Shown here: in pieces, positions 55,124-63,984 of the stretch
How positions within the stretch are numbered: position 1 is the first letter of the stretch
How the letters are laid out: the number at the start of each line of letters is the position of its first letter
NCBI RefSeq assembly: GCF_000954115.1
Contig: NZ_CP010797.1
Coordinates: 1,674,001-1,738,000 of the forward strand
Source: Rhodococcus sp. B7740
GTDB lineage: Bacteria; Actinomycetota; Actinomycetes; Mycobacteriales; Mycobacteriaceae
DNA: 64,000 nucleotides
Reading direction: 5' to 3'
The notes under the pieces: model-generated
The model's input: only the letters and a program-made list of their open reading frames with translations
The model's database searches: none
Told to the model about the DNA's origin: nothing
Made by a program: the position numbers and the translations under genes

Positions 55124-55615
55124 ATGACTGCGTCCACACCCGCTCTCGCGCTGCTCACCGCACGAAAGGTGGCGCACACCGTGCACTCGTACGACCACGA
55201 TGCTCGGGTGCAGTCCTACGGCGAGGAGGCAGCCCGGATACTCGTCGAACGGCTCGGCGTTCGACCCGAACAGGTCTTCAAGACGCTCGTCGTGGAACGA
55301 GCAGATCGCTCGCTGGCGGTGGCGATCGTTCCGGTGACGGCGATGCTCTCCCTCAAGGCCGCGGCCGCTGCGCTGTCCACCAGGAAGATCGCGATGGCCG
55401 GCAGGGCTGCCGCCGAGCGCTCCTCCGGGTACGTCTTCGGCGGTATCTCACCACTCGGGCAACGCAGATCCCTGCCCACCGCGATCGACGACTCGGCTCT
55501 CGGCTTCGAGACGATTCTGTGCAGCGGAGGTCGCCGGGGACTGGAAATCGAACTCGCACCAGCCGATCTCATCGGGCTCACCCGTGCCACAACCGCGCCC
55601 ATCGCCGCGCGCTGA
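55124..55615 (+). CDS. YbaK/EbsC-family Cys-tRNA(Pro) deacylase
   Basis: A 163-residue YbaK/ProX-fold protein that hydrolyses mischarged Cys-tRNA(Pro). Family features include YGEEAARILVERLGVRPEQVFKTLVVE, the catalytic-Lys region (VFKTLV), GYVFGGISPLGQRRSLPTAID and ILCSGGRRGLEIEL. It is divergent from sigH and lies just upstream of aroA. ATG 55124 is preceded by a GGGGA ribosome-like site. Confidence 0.92.
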   Translation: MTASTPALALLTARKVAHTVHSYDHDARVQSYGEEAARILVERLGVRPEQVFKTLVVERADRSLAVAIVPVTAMLSLKAAAAALSTRKIAMAGRAAAERSSGYVFGGISPLGQRRSLPTAIDDSALGFETILCSGGRRGLEIELAPADLIGLTRATTAPIAAR

Positions 55616-55639
55616 CATCGAATGAGAGAAGATGGACCG

Positions 55640-56938
55640 GTGAGCAATTGGACAGCCCCCGCCGCCGTCGCACCCGTCGACGCGACAGTCACTCTGCCCG
55701 GATCGAAATCGATCACCAATCGCGCACTGATCATCGCCTCGCTCGCCTCCGGCTCGTCCACGATCACCGGTGCTCTGCGCAGCCGTGACACCGATCTCAT
55801 GATCGACGCCCTGGCAACCTTGGGGATCGAGATCATCGCCGCGGACGACGACAGGACGGCGTTGCGCGTGACTCCGGCTCCGTTGCACGGAGGAGCCGTG
55901 GAGTGTGGTCTGGCGGGTACCGTCATGCGCTTCGTGCCGCCCCTGGCTGCCCTCGCCGCGGGCGAGGTGTCGTTCGACGGCGACGAACAGGCTCGCATTC
56001 GGCCACTCGACACCATCCTCGACGCCCTGCGTGCGGTGGGGGCCGAGATCGACGGCAGCGCTCTGCCGTTCACGATGCGCGGCACCGGTTCGCTGCGCGG
56101 CGGATCGGTCGACATCGACGCCTCGGGTTCCTCGCAGTTCGTCTCGGGTCTGATGCTCTCCGCGGCGGCGTTCGACGAGGGAATCGAAATCCACCACATC
56201 GGCAAGCCTGTTCCGTCCATGCCGCACATCGACATGACCGTGGACATGTTGCGGCGCGCCGGCGTCCGAGTCGATTCCCCCGAGTCCGGTGGTGACGCGA
56301 ACACCTGGCGGGTGCACCCCGGACCGGTCGCGCCGATCGAGTGGATCATCGAGCCGGATCTGTCCAACGCCACCCCTTTCCTCGCTGCAGCGGCGGTGAC
56401 CGAAGGCCGAGTGCGCGTGCCGAATTGGCCCGAATCGACCACCCAGCCCGGCGATGCCTTCCGCGAGATACTCACCCGGATGGGCGCTCGAGTCGACCTG
56501 ACTGCAGGCATATTGACCGTCGAGGGCCCGGATACGTTGCGCGGCATCGATTTCGATCTTCACGATGTCGGCGAGCTGACCCCGACGGTCGCGGCACTCG
56601 CCGCACTGGCCGAAGGTCCGTCGATTCTGCGTGGCATCGCCCACCTGCGGGGCCACGAGACCGACCGACTCGCCGCACTGACAACCGAGATCGTCCGACT
56701 GGGTGGGCGCGCCGTGGAAACGGACGACGGCATCCGCATCGATCCGGCTCCGCTGCACGCAGGCGTCTGGCACTCGTACGCCGACCACCGGATGGCCACC
56801 GCGGGCGCAATCGTCGGACTGCGTGTCCCCGGGGTCGAGGTGGACGACATCGGTACCACAGCCAAGACTCTGCCCGGTTTCGAGATGTTGTGGGACGCAA
56901 TGCTGTCCGCGTCGACACCGAGCGGGGTCGGCTCCTGA
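55640..56938 (+). CDS. aroA: 3-phosphoshikimate 1-carboxyvinyltransferase (EPSP synthase)
   Basis: A 432-residue EPSP synthase of the shikimate pathway. The substrate-binding N-terminal motif is [13 protein letters not shown]. Further motifs are [40 protein letters not shown] and [15 protein letters not shown] 55640 gives an N-terminus close to relatives; ATG 55622 would add six residues. Its stop overlaps a CTG that looks like the start of rsgA. Confidence 0.95.
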   Translation: MSNWTAPAAVAPVDATVTLPGSKSITNRALIIASLASGSSTITGALRSRDTDLMIDALATLGIEIIAADDDRTALRVTPAPLHGGAVECGLAGTVMRFVPPLAALAAGEVSFDGDEQARIRPLDTILDALRAVGAEIDGSALPFTMRGTGSLRGGSVDIDASGSSQFVSGLMLSAAAFDEGIEIHHIGKPVPSMPHIDMTVDMLRRAGVRVDSPESGGDANTWRVHPGPVAPIEWIIEPDLSNATPFLAAAAVTEGRVRVPNWPESTTQPGDAFREILTRMGARVDLTAGILTVEGPDTLRGIDFDLHDVGELTPTVAALAALAEGPSILRGIAHLRGHETDRLAALTTEIVRLGGRAVETDDGIRIDPAPLHAGVWHSYADHRMATAGAIVGLRVPGVEVDDIGTTAKTLPGFEMLWDAMLSASTPSGVGS

Positions 56939-57924
56939 CCGCGCGCCGATACGACGAGTCCGACGTTCGTATCCGACCGGGCAAGAGTTCGCGTCCACGG
57001 ACCAAGACTCGACCCGAACACAACGACGCCGAAGCAGGCATGGTGGTGTCCGTCGACCGCGGCCGATGGGGTTGTGTGCTCGGCGGTGACCCGGCACGGC
57101 CGGTGGTGACGATGCGTGCCCGCGAGTTGGGCCGTACTCCGATCGTGGTGGGCGACGAGGTCGGCATCGTCGGAGATCTGTCGGGCAAGGTCGACACTCT
57201 GGCCCGAATCGTGCGCGTCGCCGAGCGGCGCACGGTGTTGCGGCGCACGGCGGACGACACCGATCCGTTCGAGCGGGTGGTGGTGGCCAACGCCGACCGG
57301 CTGCTCATCGTGGCCGCGCTCGCGGACCCGCCGCCTCGGACCGGTTTCGTCGAGCGGGCACTGGTGGCTGCGTACGTCGGCGGACTCGAACCGGTCCTGT
57401 GCCTGACCAAGAGCGATCTGGCCGACCCCGAGGAATTCACCGCGGCCTTCGCCGACCTGGACGTCCCGGTGGTGTTGGCAGGCCAGTCCGAGGACCTCAC
57501 CGAGCTGACCGCGATGCTGACGAACTCGGTGACGGCGCTCATCGGCCACTCGGGCGTCGGAAAGTCCACGCTCGTCAACAGGCTCGTACCCGACGCATAT
57601 CGCGCCACCGGTGTGGTCTCGGGCGTCGGGAAGGGCCGTCACACCTCGACGCAGTCGGTGGCGCTCCCTCTGCCCGGCGGCGGCTGGGTGGTCGACACTC
57701 CCGGTATCCGGTCGTTCGGACTGGCGCACATCTCCCCCGAGAACGTCGTCGCAGCGTTCTCCGATTTGGCCGACACCATCGAGAACTGTCCCCGAGGATG
57801 CACCCACCTCGGCCCACCCGCCGACCCCGAGTGCGCTCTGGACACCTTGACCGGAGACGCGGCCCGACGCGTCGCGGCCGTGCGTCTGCTCCTCGAAGCC
57901 GTTCGAACGAACGAAGCCTGGTAG
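56935..57924 (+). CDS. rsgA: ribosome small-subunit GTPase RsgA
   Basis: A 329-residue circularly permuted GTPase that acts late in 30S maturation. It has an N-terminal OB fold ([35 protein letters not shown]), the G4-like LTKSDL, then Walker [15 protein letters not shown] and [10 protein letters not shown], with a C-terminal zinc knuckle ([16 protein letters not shown]). The start is unusual: the conserved N-terminal [11 protein letters not shown] is preceded by CTG 56935 overlapping the aroA stop (CTGA), while the nearest ATG/GTG codons are far upstream or cut into conserved sequence. Confidence 0.93.
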   Translation: MTARRYDESDVRIRPGKSSRPRTKTRPEHNDAEAGMVVSVDRGRWGCVLGGDPARPVVTMRARELGRTPIVVGDEVGIVGDLSGKVDTLARIVRVAERRTVLRRTADDTDPFERVVVANADRLLIVAALADPPPRTGFVERALVAAYVGGLEPVLCLTKSDLADPEEFTAAFADLDVPVVLAGQSEDLTELTAMLTNSVTALIGHSGVGKSTLVNRLVPDAYRATGVVSGVGKGRHTSTQSVALPLPGGGWVVDTPGIRSFGLAHISPENVVAAFSDLADTIENCPRGCTHLGPPADPECALDTLTGDAARRVAAVRLLLEAVRTNEAW

Positions 57925-57958
57925 CAACCCCCCTTTCGGGGTCGGTTGCCACCAGGCT
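57915..57958. terminator. bidirectional hairpin between rsgA and the desaturase gene
   Basis: An 8-bp outer stem (57915-57922 with 57951-57958) and an inner stem (57924-57929 with 57944-57949) separate convergent rsgA and the desaturase gene. It overlaps the rsgA stop and has no clear T-tract. Confidence 0.6.
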
Positions 57959-57974
57959 GCACGCCGTTCGGAAC

Positions 57975-59225
57975 TTACGCGGCCTTGCGGACCAGGCTGC
58001 GAATTCCCTTGCGCTTCTTCGTCTCTGCGATGGCGGTGCGGAGACCGCGACGCTTGCCCGTTTCGGGATCGACGGTGAACAAACCGGCCGGAGCATCGGC
58101 CCACTTGCGCTCGGACGCAGTCTCGGGAGCGTCGTCACTGGTCGCCTTCAGGTACTTGTTCGGCAGCGACAGCTTGGCGATGGTTCGCCACGACAGGAAG
58201 TACTGGTGGACGATCGAGCCGGTCGTGTACGGCAGGTCGTACTTCTCGGCCAGTTCGAGCACTCGAACCTTGATCTCGCGCAGGCGGTTACTGGGCAGAT
58301 CCGGGAACAGGTGGTGCTCGATCTGGTAGCACAGGTTGCCGCTCATGAACTCCATGACGGGGCCTGCGTTGAAGTTCGCACTGCCGAGCATCTGACGCAG
58401 GTACCACTGACCCTGAGTTTCGCCCTCCATGTCGGACTTGGTGAACTTCTCCGCACCGTCGGGGAAGTGGCCGCAGAAGATGACGGTGTTGGTCCACACG
58501 TTGCGGATCATGTTGGCGGCGATGTTCGCCGTCAACGTGCTCTTCCAGGCGGGACCGGTCAGCAACGGATGCAGGACGTAGTCCTTGCCGATCTGCTTGC
58601 CGACCTTCTCGAGCACCTCGCGCCGCTTCTGCTCGAATTCCTCACGCGGCACTCGACCCTTGGCGACCTTGCCCAGTTCGAGGTGCTGAAGCGCCACTCC
58701 GTACTCGAAGAACAACTGCAGCAGCAGGTTGTAGACGGGGTTGCCGATGTTGAAGGGCTTCCACCGCTGATCGCGGGTGACGCGCAGCAGACCGTAGCCG
58801 ACGTCGTCGTCCATGCCGAGCACGTTGGTGTACTTGTGGTGAATGTAGTTGTGCGTCTGCTTCCAGTGAGCGGACGGCCCCGTGTTGTCCCACTCCCACG
58901 ACGTGGAGTGGATTTCCGGGTCGTTCATCCAGTCCCACTGGCCGTGCATGACGTTGTGGCCCAGCTCCATGTTCTCGATGATCTTCGCGACACCGAGCAT
59001 GGCGGTGCCGACGAGCCACGCCGGACGACGACGGCTGGCGAAGAGCACGGCCCGGCCACCGATGTCGAGGGATCGCTGCAGGCGGATCGTGTTCTTGACG
59101 TACCGGGCGTCGCGTTCACCGCGGGACGCTTCGATGTCACGCCGGATGGCGTCGAGCTCGTGGCCCAACGCCTCGATGTCGGCATCGGTCAGATGCGCGT
59201 ATTCTTTGACGTCCGTAATCGCCAC
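57975..59225 (-). CDS. DesA3-like acyl-CoA desaturase (copy 1)
   Basis: A 416-residue membrane fatty-acid desaturase of the DesA3 (stearoyl-CoA delta-9) type. The three His boxes are GHNVMHGQWDW, HNYIHHKYTN and YQIEHHLFPDL. Hydrophobic segments around the second and third boxes would anchor it in the membrane. GTG 59225 is chosen because CAGGAGG lies 9 bp upstream. It lies downstream of the second desaturase and the reductase, and its own operator sites lie 67-99 bp upstream. Confidence 0.95.
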   Translation of the reverse strand: MAITDVKEYAHLTDADIEALGHELDAIRRDIEASRGERDARYVKNTIRLQRSLDIGGRAVLFASRRRPAWLVGTAMLGVAKIIENMELGHNVMHGQWDWMNDPEIHSTSWEWDNTGPSAHWKQTHNYIHHKYTNVLGMDDDVGYGLLRVTRDQRWKPFNIGNPVYNLLLQLFFEYGVALQHLELGKVAKGRVPREEFEQKRREVLEKVGKQIGKDYVLHPLLTGPAWKSTLTANIAANMIRNVWTNTVIFCGHFPDGAEKFTKSDMEGETQGQWYLRQMLGSANFNAGPVMEFMSGNLCYQIEHHLFPDLPSNRLREIKVRVLELAEKYDLPYTTGSIVHQYFLSWRTIAKLSLPNKYLKATSDDAPETASERKWADAPAGLFTVDPETGKRRGLRTAIAETKKRKGIRSLVRKAA

Positions 59226-59291
59226 GGGAAACAACCTCCTGGCAGTCGTGAACACACAGCTCGCGTATCAGGCCATGTGTGATTCCGTCAC

Positions 59292-59305
59292 CTACCGTAT
59301 CGTAA
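59292..59305. promoter_or_regulatory. desaturase operator, imperfect copy (C2)
   Basis: CTACC-GTAT-CGTAA, one mismatch from the CTACG-N4-CGTAA motif found upstream of all three desaturase-module genes. It lies just beside the perfect copy at 59307-59320. Confidence 0.55.
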
Positions 59306-59306
59306 C

Positions 59307-59320
59307 TTACGGTTCCGTAG
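59307..59320. promoter_or_regulatory. desaturase operator (C1)
   Basis: TTACG-GTTC-CGTAG, an inverted-repeat site flanked by AACC on one side (minus-strand reading AACCTACG). It lies 82 bp upstream of desaturase copy 1. The same motif recurs at 60707-60720 and 61926-61939. Confidence 0.75.
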
Positions 59321-59347
59321 GTTAGCGCCGGGAATGTGTGTGACGAT

Positions 59348-60649
59348 TCACAACGACGCGCGGTCGCCCGATCGGCGAAGGGCCTTGGCCTGACGCCTGG
59401 CTTCCTTCTTGGCGTTGCGCAGGCTCACACGCGCCTCCTGCATCGCCGACCGCAGACCGCGACGTTGCCCGGTCAGCGGATCGATCCGAAGAGCATGAAC
59501 GGCAGGCGAATCCCCTACGCGCCACCGTCGCTCGGAGGACGTCTCGGGAGCGTTGTCGGACGTGGCACGCAACCACGAGTCGGGCAGCGACAGCTTGTGA
59601 ATGGTCCGCAGCGCCAGCAGGTACTGCTTGCCGAGCGACCCCGTGGTGTACGGCAGGTCGTACTTCTCGCACAGAGCGTGCACCTTCTCGGCGATCTCCG
59701 AGTACCTGTTGCTCGGCAGATCCGGGAACATGTGGTGCTCGATCTGGTAGCAGAGGTTGCCGCTCATGAACGCCATGACCGGACCGGCGTCGAAGTTCGC
59801 ACTGCCCAGCATCTGACGCAGGTACCACTCGGGTCGTGTCTCGGTCTCGAACTGGCCGATCGTGAACTTCTCTGCCCCGTCGGGGAAGTGACCACAGAAG
59901 ATCACCGCGTACGCCCACAAATTCCGGACGAGGTTGGCCGTCGCGTTGGCGGTCAACGTCGACTTCCACGCCGGACCGGACAGTGCCGGGAACAGCACGA
60001 AATCCTTGCCGACCTGCTTGGCGATCTTGCGCGCGAAGGCGCGGGTCGCCGGAGACTTCAGCAGGCCCTTCTCGTCCTCGCCGTCCAACTGCTTCTGCGC
60101 GTCGTAATCGTGCAGCGCGATGCCCCACTCGAAGGTGGTGGCCAGCACGATGTTGGCGAGCGGCTGAACGAGGTTGATCGGCTTCCACGGCTCGTCGCGG
60201 GTCATCCGCAGGATGCCGAAGCCGATGTCGTCGTCCATGCCGACGATGTTGGTGTACGTGTGGTGCGAGTAGTTGTGGGCGCGTTTCCACTGCTCCGACG
60301 GACCGGTCTGATCCCACTCCCACGAGGTGGAGTGAATCTCCGGATCGTTCATCCAGTCCCACTGCCCGTGCATCACGTTGTGGCCGAGTTCCATGTTCTC
60401 GACGATCTTGGCGACACTGAGCATCGCCGTACCCACGAACCAGGCCGGCCGATACTTGCTGCCGAGCAGCACCGCACGGCCACCGAGCTCGAGCAGCCGC
60501 TGCAGTCTGATCGTCCGACGGATGTAGGCGGCATCGCGCTCGCCGCGGCTGTCTTCGACGTCTCGACGAATCGCATCCAGTTCACGACCGAACGCTTCCA
60601 TGTCCGCTTCGCTGAGATGAGCGAACTCTTTGATGTCGGTGATAGCCAC
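59348..60649 (-). CDS. DesA3-like acyl-CoA desaturase (copy 2)
   Basis: A 433-residue paralogue of copy 1, with the same three His boxes (GHNVMHGQWDW, HNYSHHTYTN, YQIEHHMFPDL). Extensions occur in the middle (HDYDAQKQLDGEDEKG) and at the basic C-terminus. The two copies are arranged in tandem and probably arose by duplication. GTG 60649 has GGAGG 7 bp upstream. Copy 2 has its own operator 58 bp upstream, so it can be regulated separately from the reductase gene. Confidence 0.95.
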   Translation of the reverse strand: MAITDIKEFAHLSEADMEAFGRELDAIRRDVEDSRGERDAAYIRRTIRLQRLLELGGRAVLLGSKYRPAWFVGTAMLSVAKIVENMELGHNVMHGQWDWMNDPEIHSTSWEWDQTGPSEQWKRAHNYSHHTYTNIVGMDDDIGFGILRMTRDEPWKPINLVQPLANIVLATTFEWGIALHDYDAQKQLDGEDEKGLLKSPATRAFARKIAKQVGKDFVLFPALSGPAWKSTLTANATANLVRNLWAYAVIFCGHFPDGAEKFTIGQFETETRPEWYLRQMLGSANFDAGPVMAFMSGNLCYQIEHHMFPDLPSNRYSEIAEKVHALCEKYDLPYTTGSLGKQYLLALRTIHKLSLPDSWLRATSDNAPETSSERRWRVGDSPAVHALRIDPLTGQRRGLRSAMQEARVSLRNAKKEARRQAKALRRSGDRASL

Positions 60650-60706
60650 CGGGTCCTCCAACAGTTGAGTGCAGTGCCCGAAATATCGGGTTTCGACGTG
60701 GGCAAC

Positions 60707-60720
60707 CTACGTAAGCGTAA
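60707..60720. promoter_or_regulatory. desaturase operator (B)
   Basis: CTACG-TAAG-CGTAA within AACCTACGTAAGCGTAACC. It lies 58 bp upstream of desaturase copy 2 and 37 bp downstream of the reductase stop. Confidence 0.75.
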
Positions 60721-60757
60721 CCGAACAGTCTGAGAAGGCGGTGTGCGAAAAACAGAC

Positions 60758-61885
60758 CTACAGTTCCAGTGTGCAATCGCCCGCAGCAGCGGAAATGCAC
60801 GTCTGGACGCGGTCGCCCTCACTGTGTTCCTTACCCGAACGAAGGTCGATCACATGCCCTGCCGTCAACGGGACAACGCACGTCTGGCAGATACCCATCC
60901 GGCAGCCGAACGGCATCTGAACGCCGACGTTCTCACCGGCTTCGAGCAGGCTGGTCGCGCCGTCGACGGTGGTCTTCTTGTCCGATTTGGAAAACGTGAC
61001 GGTGCCGCCTGCACCGGAGGTGTCGGCGCGCGAGATCTCGAACCGCTCCAGGTGAAGCCGGTCCTCGATCCCCTCGCGTTTCCAGGTCTTCTCGATCTCT
61101 TCGAGCAGAGCTGCAGGCCCGCACGCCCAGGTGTCACGCGTGCGCCAGTCGGGATAGAGCTCGTCGAGCGAGGCGAGTGCGAACTTGCCGTCCGACCGCG
61201 TCAGTTGCACGTGCGAGGTGAAGTTGGGATGAGACTTCTCCAGCGCGGCGATCTCGGCGGCGAACATGACTTCGTCCTCGGTGGGTGCCGAGTGGATGTG
61301 CACGGTGTCGGGCATGTCGCCGTGCCGATCCAATGCCCGCAGCATCGAGATGATCGGGGTGATGCCGCTGCCTGCCGTGACGAACAAGATTTTGTTCGGC
61401 GGCGGCACGGGCAGCGCGAAATTGCCTTTAGGGGCGGCCAGCCGAACGATGGTTCCCTGCGGGACACCGCCGACCAGGTGTGACGAGAGGAAGCCTTCCG
61501 GCATCGCCTTGACGGTGATGGAGATCAGCTTGTCCTCCCAGTTCGGCGGAGAGGTCAGCGAGTAGGACCGCCAGTGCCAACGCCCGCCGAGGTGCAACCC
61601 GATCCCGATGTACTGGCCGGGCCGGTAATCGAAGTTGAAGCCCCAACCCGGCTGGATCACCAGGGTCACCGCCGTCGCGGTTTCCTTCTCCACTCGCACG
61701 ATGCGACCGCGGAGTTCGCGTGCGGACCAGAGAGGATTCGCCAGATGCAGGTAGTCATCGGGCAACAAGGGAGTGGTGATGCGGGTGAAGGCACCACGCA
61801 CCATGTTCAGTCTCGGACGCTTGGGGGCCGATACTCCGGCCGCCGGAGCCTCCAGCCACTTCTTCAGATCCATCGGGTGTTCCAT
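60758..61885 (-). CDS. ferredoxin-NAD(P)H reductase-type desaturase electron donor
   Basis: A 375-residue reductase with an FAD domain ([24 protein letters not shown]), an NAD-binding domain ([31 protein letters not shown]) and a C-terminal plant-type [2Fe-2S] ferredoxin domain ([12 protein letters not shown] with a later VQTC). The mycobacterial Rv3230c is the partner of DesA3. It would pass electrons from NAD(P)H to the desaturases. ATG 61885 and ATG 61873 are both possible starts; the nearest Shine-Dalgarno-like sequence abuts the first. Operator A is 41 bp upstream. Confidence 0.94.
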   Translation of the reverse strand: MEHPMDLKKWLEAPAAGVSAPKRPRLNMVRGAFTRITTPLLPDDYLHLANPLWSARELRGRIVRVEKETATAVTLVIQPGWGFNFDYRPGQYIGIGLHLGGRWHWRSYSLTSPPNWEDKLISITVKAMPEGFLSSHLVGGVPQGTIVRLAAPKGNFALPVPPPNKILFVTAGSGITPIISMLRALDRHGDMPDTVHIHSAPTEDEVMFAAEIAALEKSHPNFTSHVQLTRSDGKFALASLDELYPDWRTRDTWACGPAALLEEIEKTWKREGIEDRLHLERFEISRADTSGAGGTVTFSKSDKKTTVDGATSLLEAGENVGVQMPFGCRMGICQTCVVPLTAGHVIDLRSGKEHSEGDRVQTCISAAAGDCTLEL

Positions 61886-61925
61886 CCCCTCGATCGAGAT
61901 ACTGAACCGCTTGCGGTCATCGAGG

Positions 61926-61939
61926 TTACGCTACCGTAG
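61926..61939. promoter_or_regulatory. desaturase operator (A)
   Basis: TTACG-CTAC-CGTAG within GGTTACGCTACCGTAGGTT (61924-61942), 41 bp upstream of the reductase start. It shares the motif of operators B and C1. Confidence 0.75.
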
Positions 61940-62003
61940 GTTCGGGTTCGGGTTCGGGAACACCTGCGCCGATGTGAATCGTGCCCGATCGAACACGGCC
62001 GAG

Positions 62004-62528
62004 TCACAGCAGTTCGAGCAGAAACGACAACTCTTGCGGGGCGTACCACGCGAGGGTGTGATCCTCGGCGTCGCCGAGCACGAACTCCGCGTCCACGTCA
62101 CCCATGTCCGCGGCATCGACGGCAGCGACGGCCTTGGCCACCGCCGATTTGGCCCCTTCGAGATCGACGTGGACCGACGCGACCTGATCCATCCGCAACG
62201 GTTCCTTCAGCCGGACGACGGCATCGTCGAGATCGGGGCGCAGAGTGGGATCGTCCACATCGGCCGCGATCACCGCCCGCCGGTACACCACCCCTTCGGC
62301 GACCGTACCGGTATCGCTCTCGTCGTCGACGGCGGCGGCGATCAGTCGCAGAGAGGCCCGCGCGGCCTCCCCCATCGCCACCTCGGCAAGCTCCTCGTCG
62401 TCGCCGGACGAGTACGCCTCACGCAGCGTCGGTGTCACCGCGAAGGCCGTGCGCGAGACCGGGCTGAACTCGCCCTCCGCCGACAACACTTTCAAGAACT
62501 CCAGCGTCGCCGGAACGTAGACACGCAT
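62004..62528 (-). CDS. DUF6912-like conserved protein
   Basis: A 174-residue protein of unknown function, corresponding to the mycobacterial Rv3231c position. It opens MRVYVPATLEFLKVL, has an acidic middle (SGDDEELAEVAMGEAARASL) and ends LAWYAPQELSFLLELL. ATG 62528 has GAGGTC 7 bp upstream. It lies 10 bp downstream of the WS/DGAT gene on the same strand, so it is likely co-transcribed with it. Confidence 0.78.
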   Translation of the reverse strand: MRVYVPATLEFLKVLSAEGEFSPVSRTAFAVTPTLREAYSSGDDEELAEVAMGEAARASLRLIAAAVDDESDTGTVAEGVVYRRAVIAADVDDPTLRPDLDDAVVRLKEPLRMDQVASVHVDLEGAKSAVAKAVAAVDAADMGDVDAEFVLGDAEDHTLAWYAPQELSFLLELL

Positions 62529-62538
62529 TGCAAAGACC

Positions 62539-63984
62539 TCACACTCTCGATTCGTTGCTGGCATCGACCAACTCTTCCAATGCCTCGTGCAGAAGCGCCG
62601 TGACGACGTCCACGTCGGGCATGGCACCTCGATCGGCATTGAGCCCGAAGAACACGTAGCCGTCGTAGGACGTCAACCCGATGCTCATCGCCTGGTTCTC
62701 GAACAGCGGCGACACCGGATACATCTCGAGCATGCGCGCACCACCCACGTACAGCGGGAACTGGGGTCCTGGCGCGTTGGTGACGATCAGATTGAACACC
62801 CGCTGAGAGAGCCTGCTGCCCGCCCGCGCGCCCATCGCGTGCAGGCTCGCAGGCGCAAACCCGGAGATGCGCATCAGTGTCTGTGCGGTGACTCCGCGAC
62901 TCTGCTTGGCATGCGCCTCGGTGGCGTGCGCAATGTGCGAGAGCCGCACCACAGCATTCGATTCACCGACGGGCAGGTCCACCAGAAACGACGAGACCTC
63001 GCTGCGATCGTCCTCGGCCGGCTCGACCGGCCGCTCGGCCGCATCTCCGAAACCGACCCGATCGGCCGAGACGTACACCGACATGGGCACCATGGCCCGC
63101 ACCGTCGAGGAGGCCGTGACGGGCTCTCCCCGAGAGAGCAGCCAATTGCGCAGTGCCCCGGTCACGACAGCGAGCACCACGTCGTTGATCGAGCAGTCGA
63201 ACCTGTTGTGGGTTCTCCGGTAGTCGGCGAGCTCGGTCTTGGCCACCGCGAATCTGCGGTTTCGCGAGATCGGGGCGTTCAGCGGACTCGACGGCGCGCT
63301 CTGGGTCGCGGTGCGCAGAACCGCCGCGACCTTCGCGGCGGCACGCACTGCCTCGCCCGCGACACCGGCAGCCCCGCGGACCGCACCGCGCAGAGCCTCG
63401 ACGCTCTCCCCAGGACGTACCACCAACTCGGTCAGAGCATCGATGACCAACGCCGAGTCCTTGGGCTCGCGCGCAGGCATCCAGAGTTCCTCGGCCATCG
63501 GCGGCGGATTCTTGCTCGCATCCAGAATGACCTGACCGATGTCTAGCGCGTGCTCGCCGTCGACCAAGGCCGAGTGTGACTTGGTGAAGATCGCGAAGCG
63601 ATTCTTCGACAGGCCCTCGACCAGATACATCTCCCACAGCGGCCGAGTGCGATCGAGTGGGCGCGAGGTCAGTCGCGCGATCAGATCGTGCAACTGATCG
63701 TCGGAACCAGGCTTCGGGAGCGCCGACCGGCGAATGTGGTACGTGATGTCGAAATCCGCGTCGTCGACCCACACCGGCCTGGCCAGACCGAAGGCGACCT
63801 CACGCACCTTCTGCCGATACCGGGGAACCAAGGCCAATCGTTGTTCGACCAACGACAGCAGTCGGTCGTAGCTGAATCCGCTGCGCGGAGTCCGAAAGAT
63901 GGCGAGCGACCCGAGGTGCATGGGGCTGCTACTGGCCTCGAGAAAGTAGAACGACGCATCCTGCGCTGTCAGCCTGGTCGCCAT
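62539..63984 (-). CDS. WS/DGAT family acyltransferase-like protein with altered catalytic motif
   Basis: A 481-residue protein of the wax ester synthase/diacylglycerol acyltransferase family (mycobacterial Rv3234c/Rv3233c, Tgs3 type). It has the N-terminal ASFYFLEASSSPMHLGSL and LTSRPLDRTRPLWEMYLVEGL. In the active-site motif HHxxxDG, the sequence reads KSHSALVDGEH, so the second, catalytic His is a Ser. The C-terminal DUF1298 part has NLIVTNAPGPQFPLY. Triacylglycerol or wax ester synthesis is therefore uncertain. The ATG is at 63984, 16 bp from the window edge. Confidence 0.9.
   Translation of the reverse strand: MATRLTAQDASFYFLEASSSPMHLGSLAIFRTPRSGFSYDRLLSLVEQRLALVPRYRQKVREVAFGLARPVWVDDADFDITYHIRRSALPKPGSDDQLHDLIARLTSRPLDRTRPLWEMYLVEGLSKNRFAIFTKSHSALVDGEHALDIGQVILDASKNPPPMAEELWMPAREPKDSALVIDALTELVVRPGESVEALRGAVRGAAGVAGEAVRAAAKVAAVLRTATQSAPSSPLNAPISRNRRFAVAKTELADYRRTHNRFDCSINDVVLAVVTGALRNWLLSRGEPVTASSTVRAMVPMSVYVSADRVGFGDAAERPVEPAEDDRSEVSSFLVDLPVGESNAVVRLSHIAHATEAHAKQSRGVTAQTLMRISGFAPASLHAMGARAGSRLSQRVFNLIVTNAPGPQFPLYVGGARMLEMYPVSPLFENQAMSIGLTSYDGYVFFGLNADRGAMPDVDVVTALLHEALEELVDASNESRV

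Noticed and set aside
55448-57097. Minus-strand frame of about 550 codons over aroA and rsgA
   Set aside because: Antisense shadow of two well-recognised genes on the plus strand.
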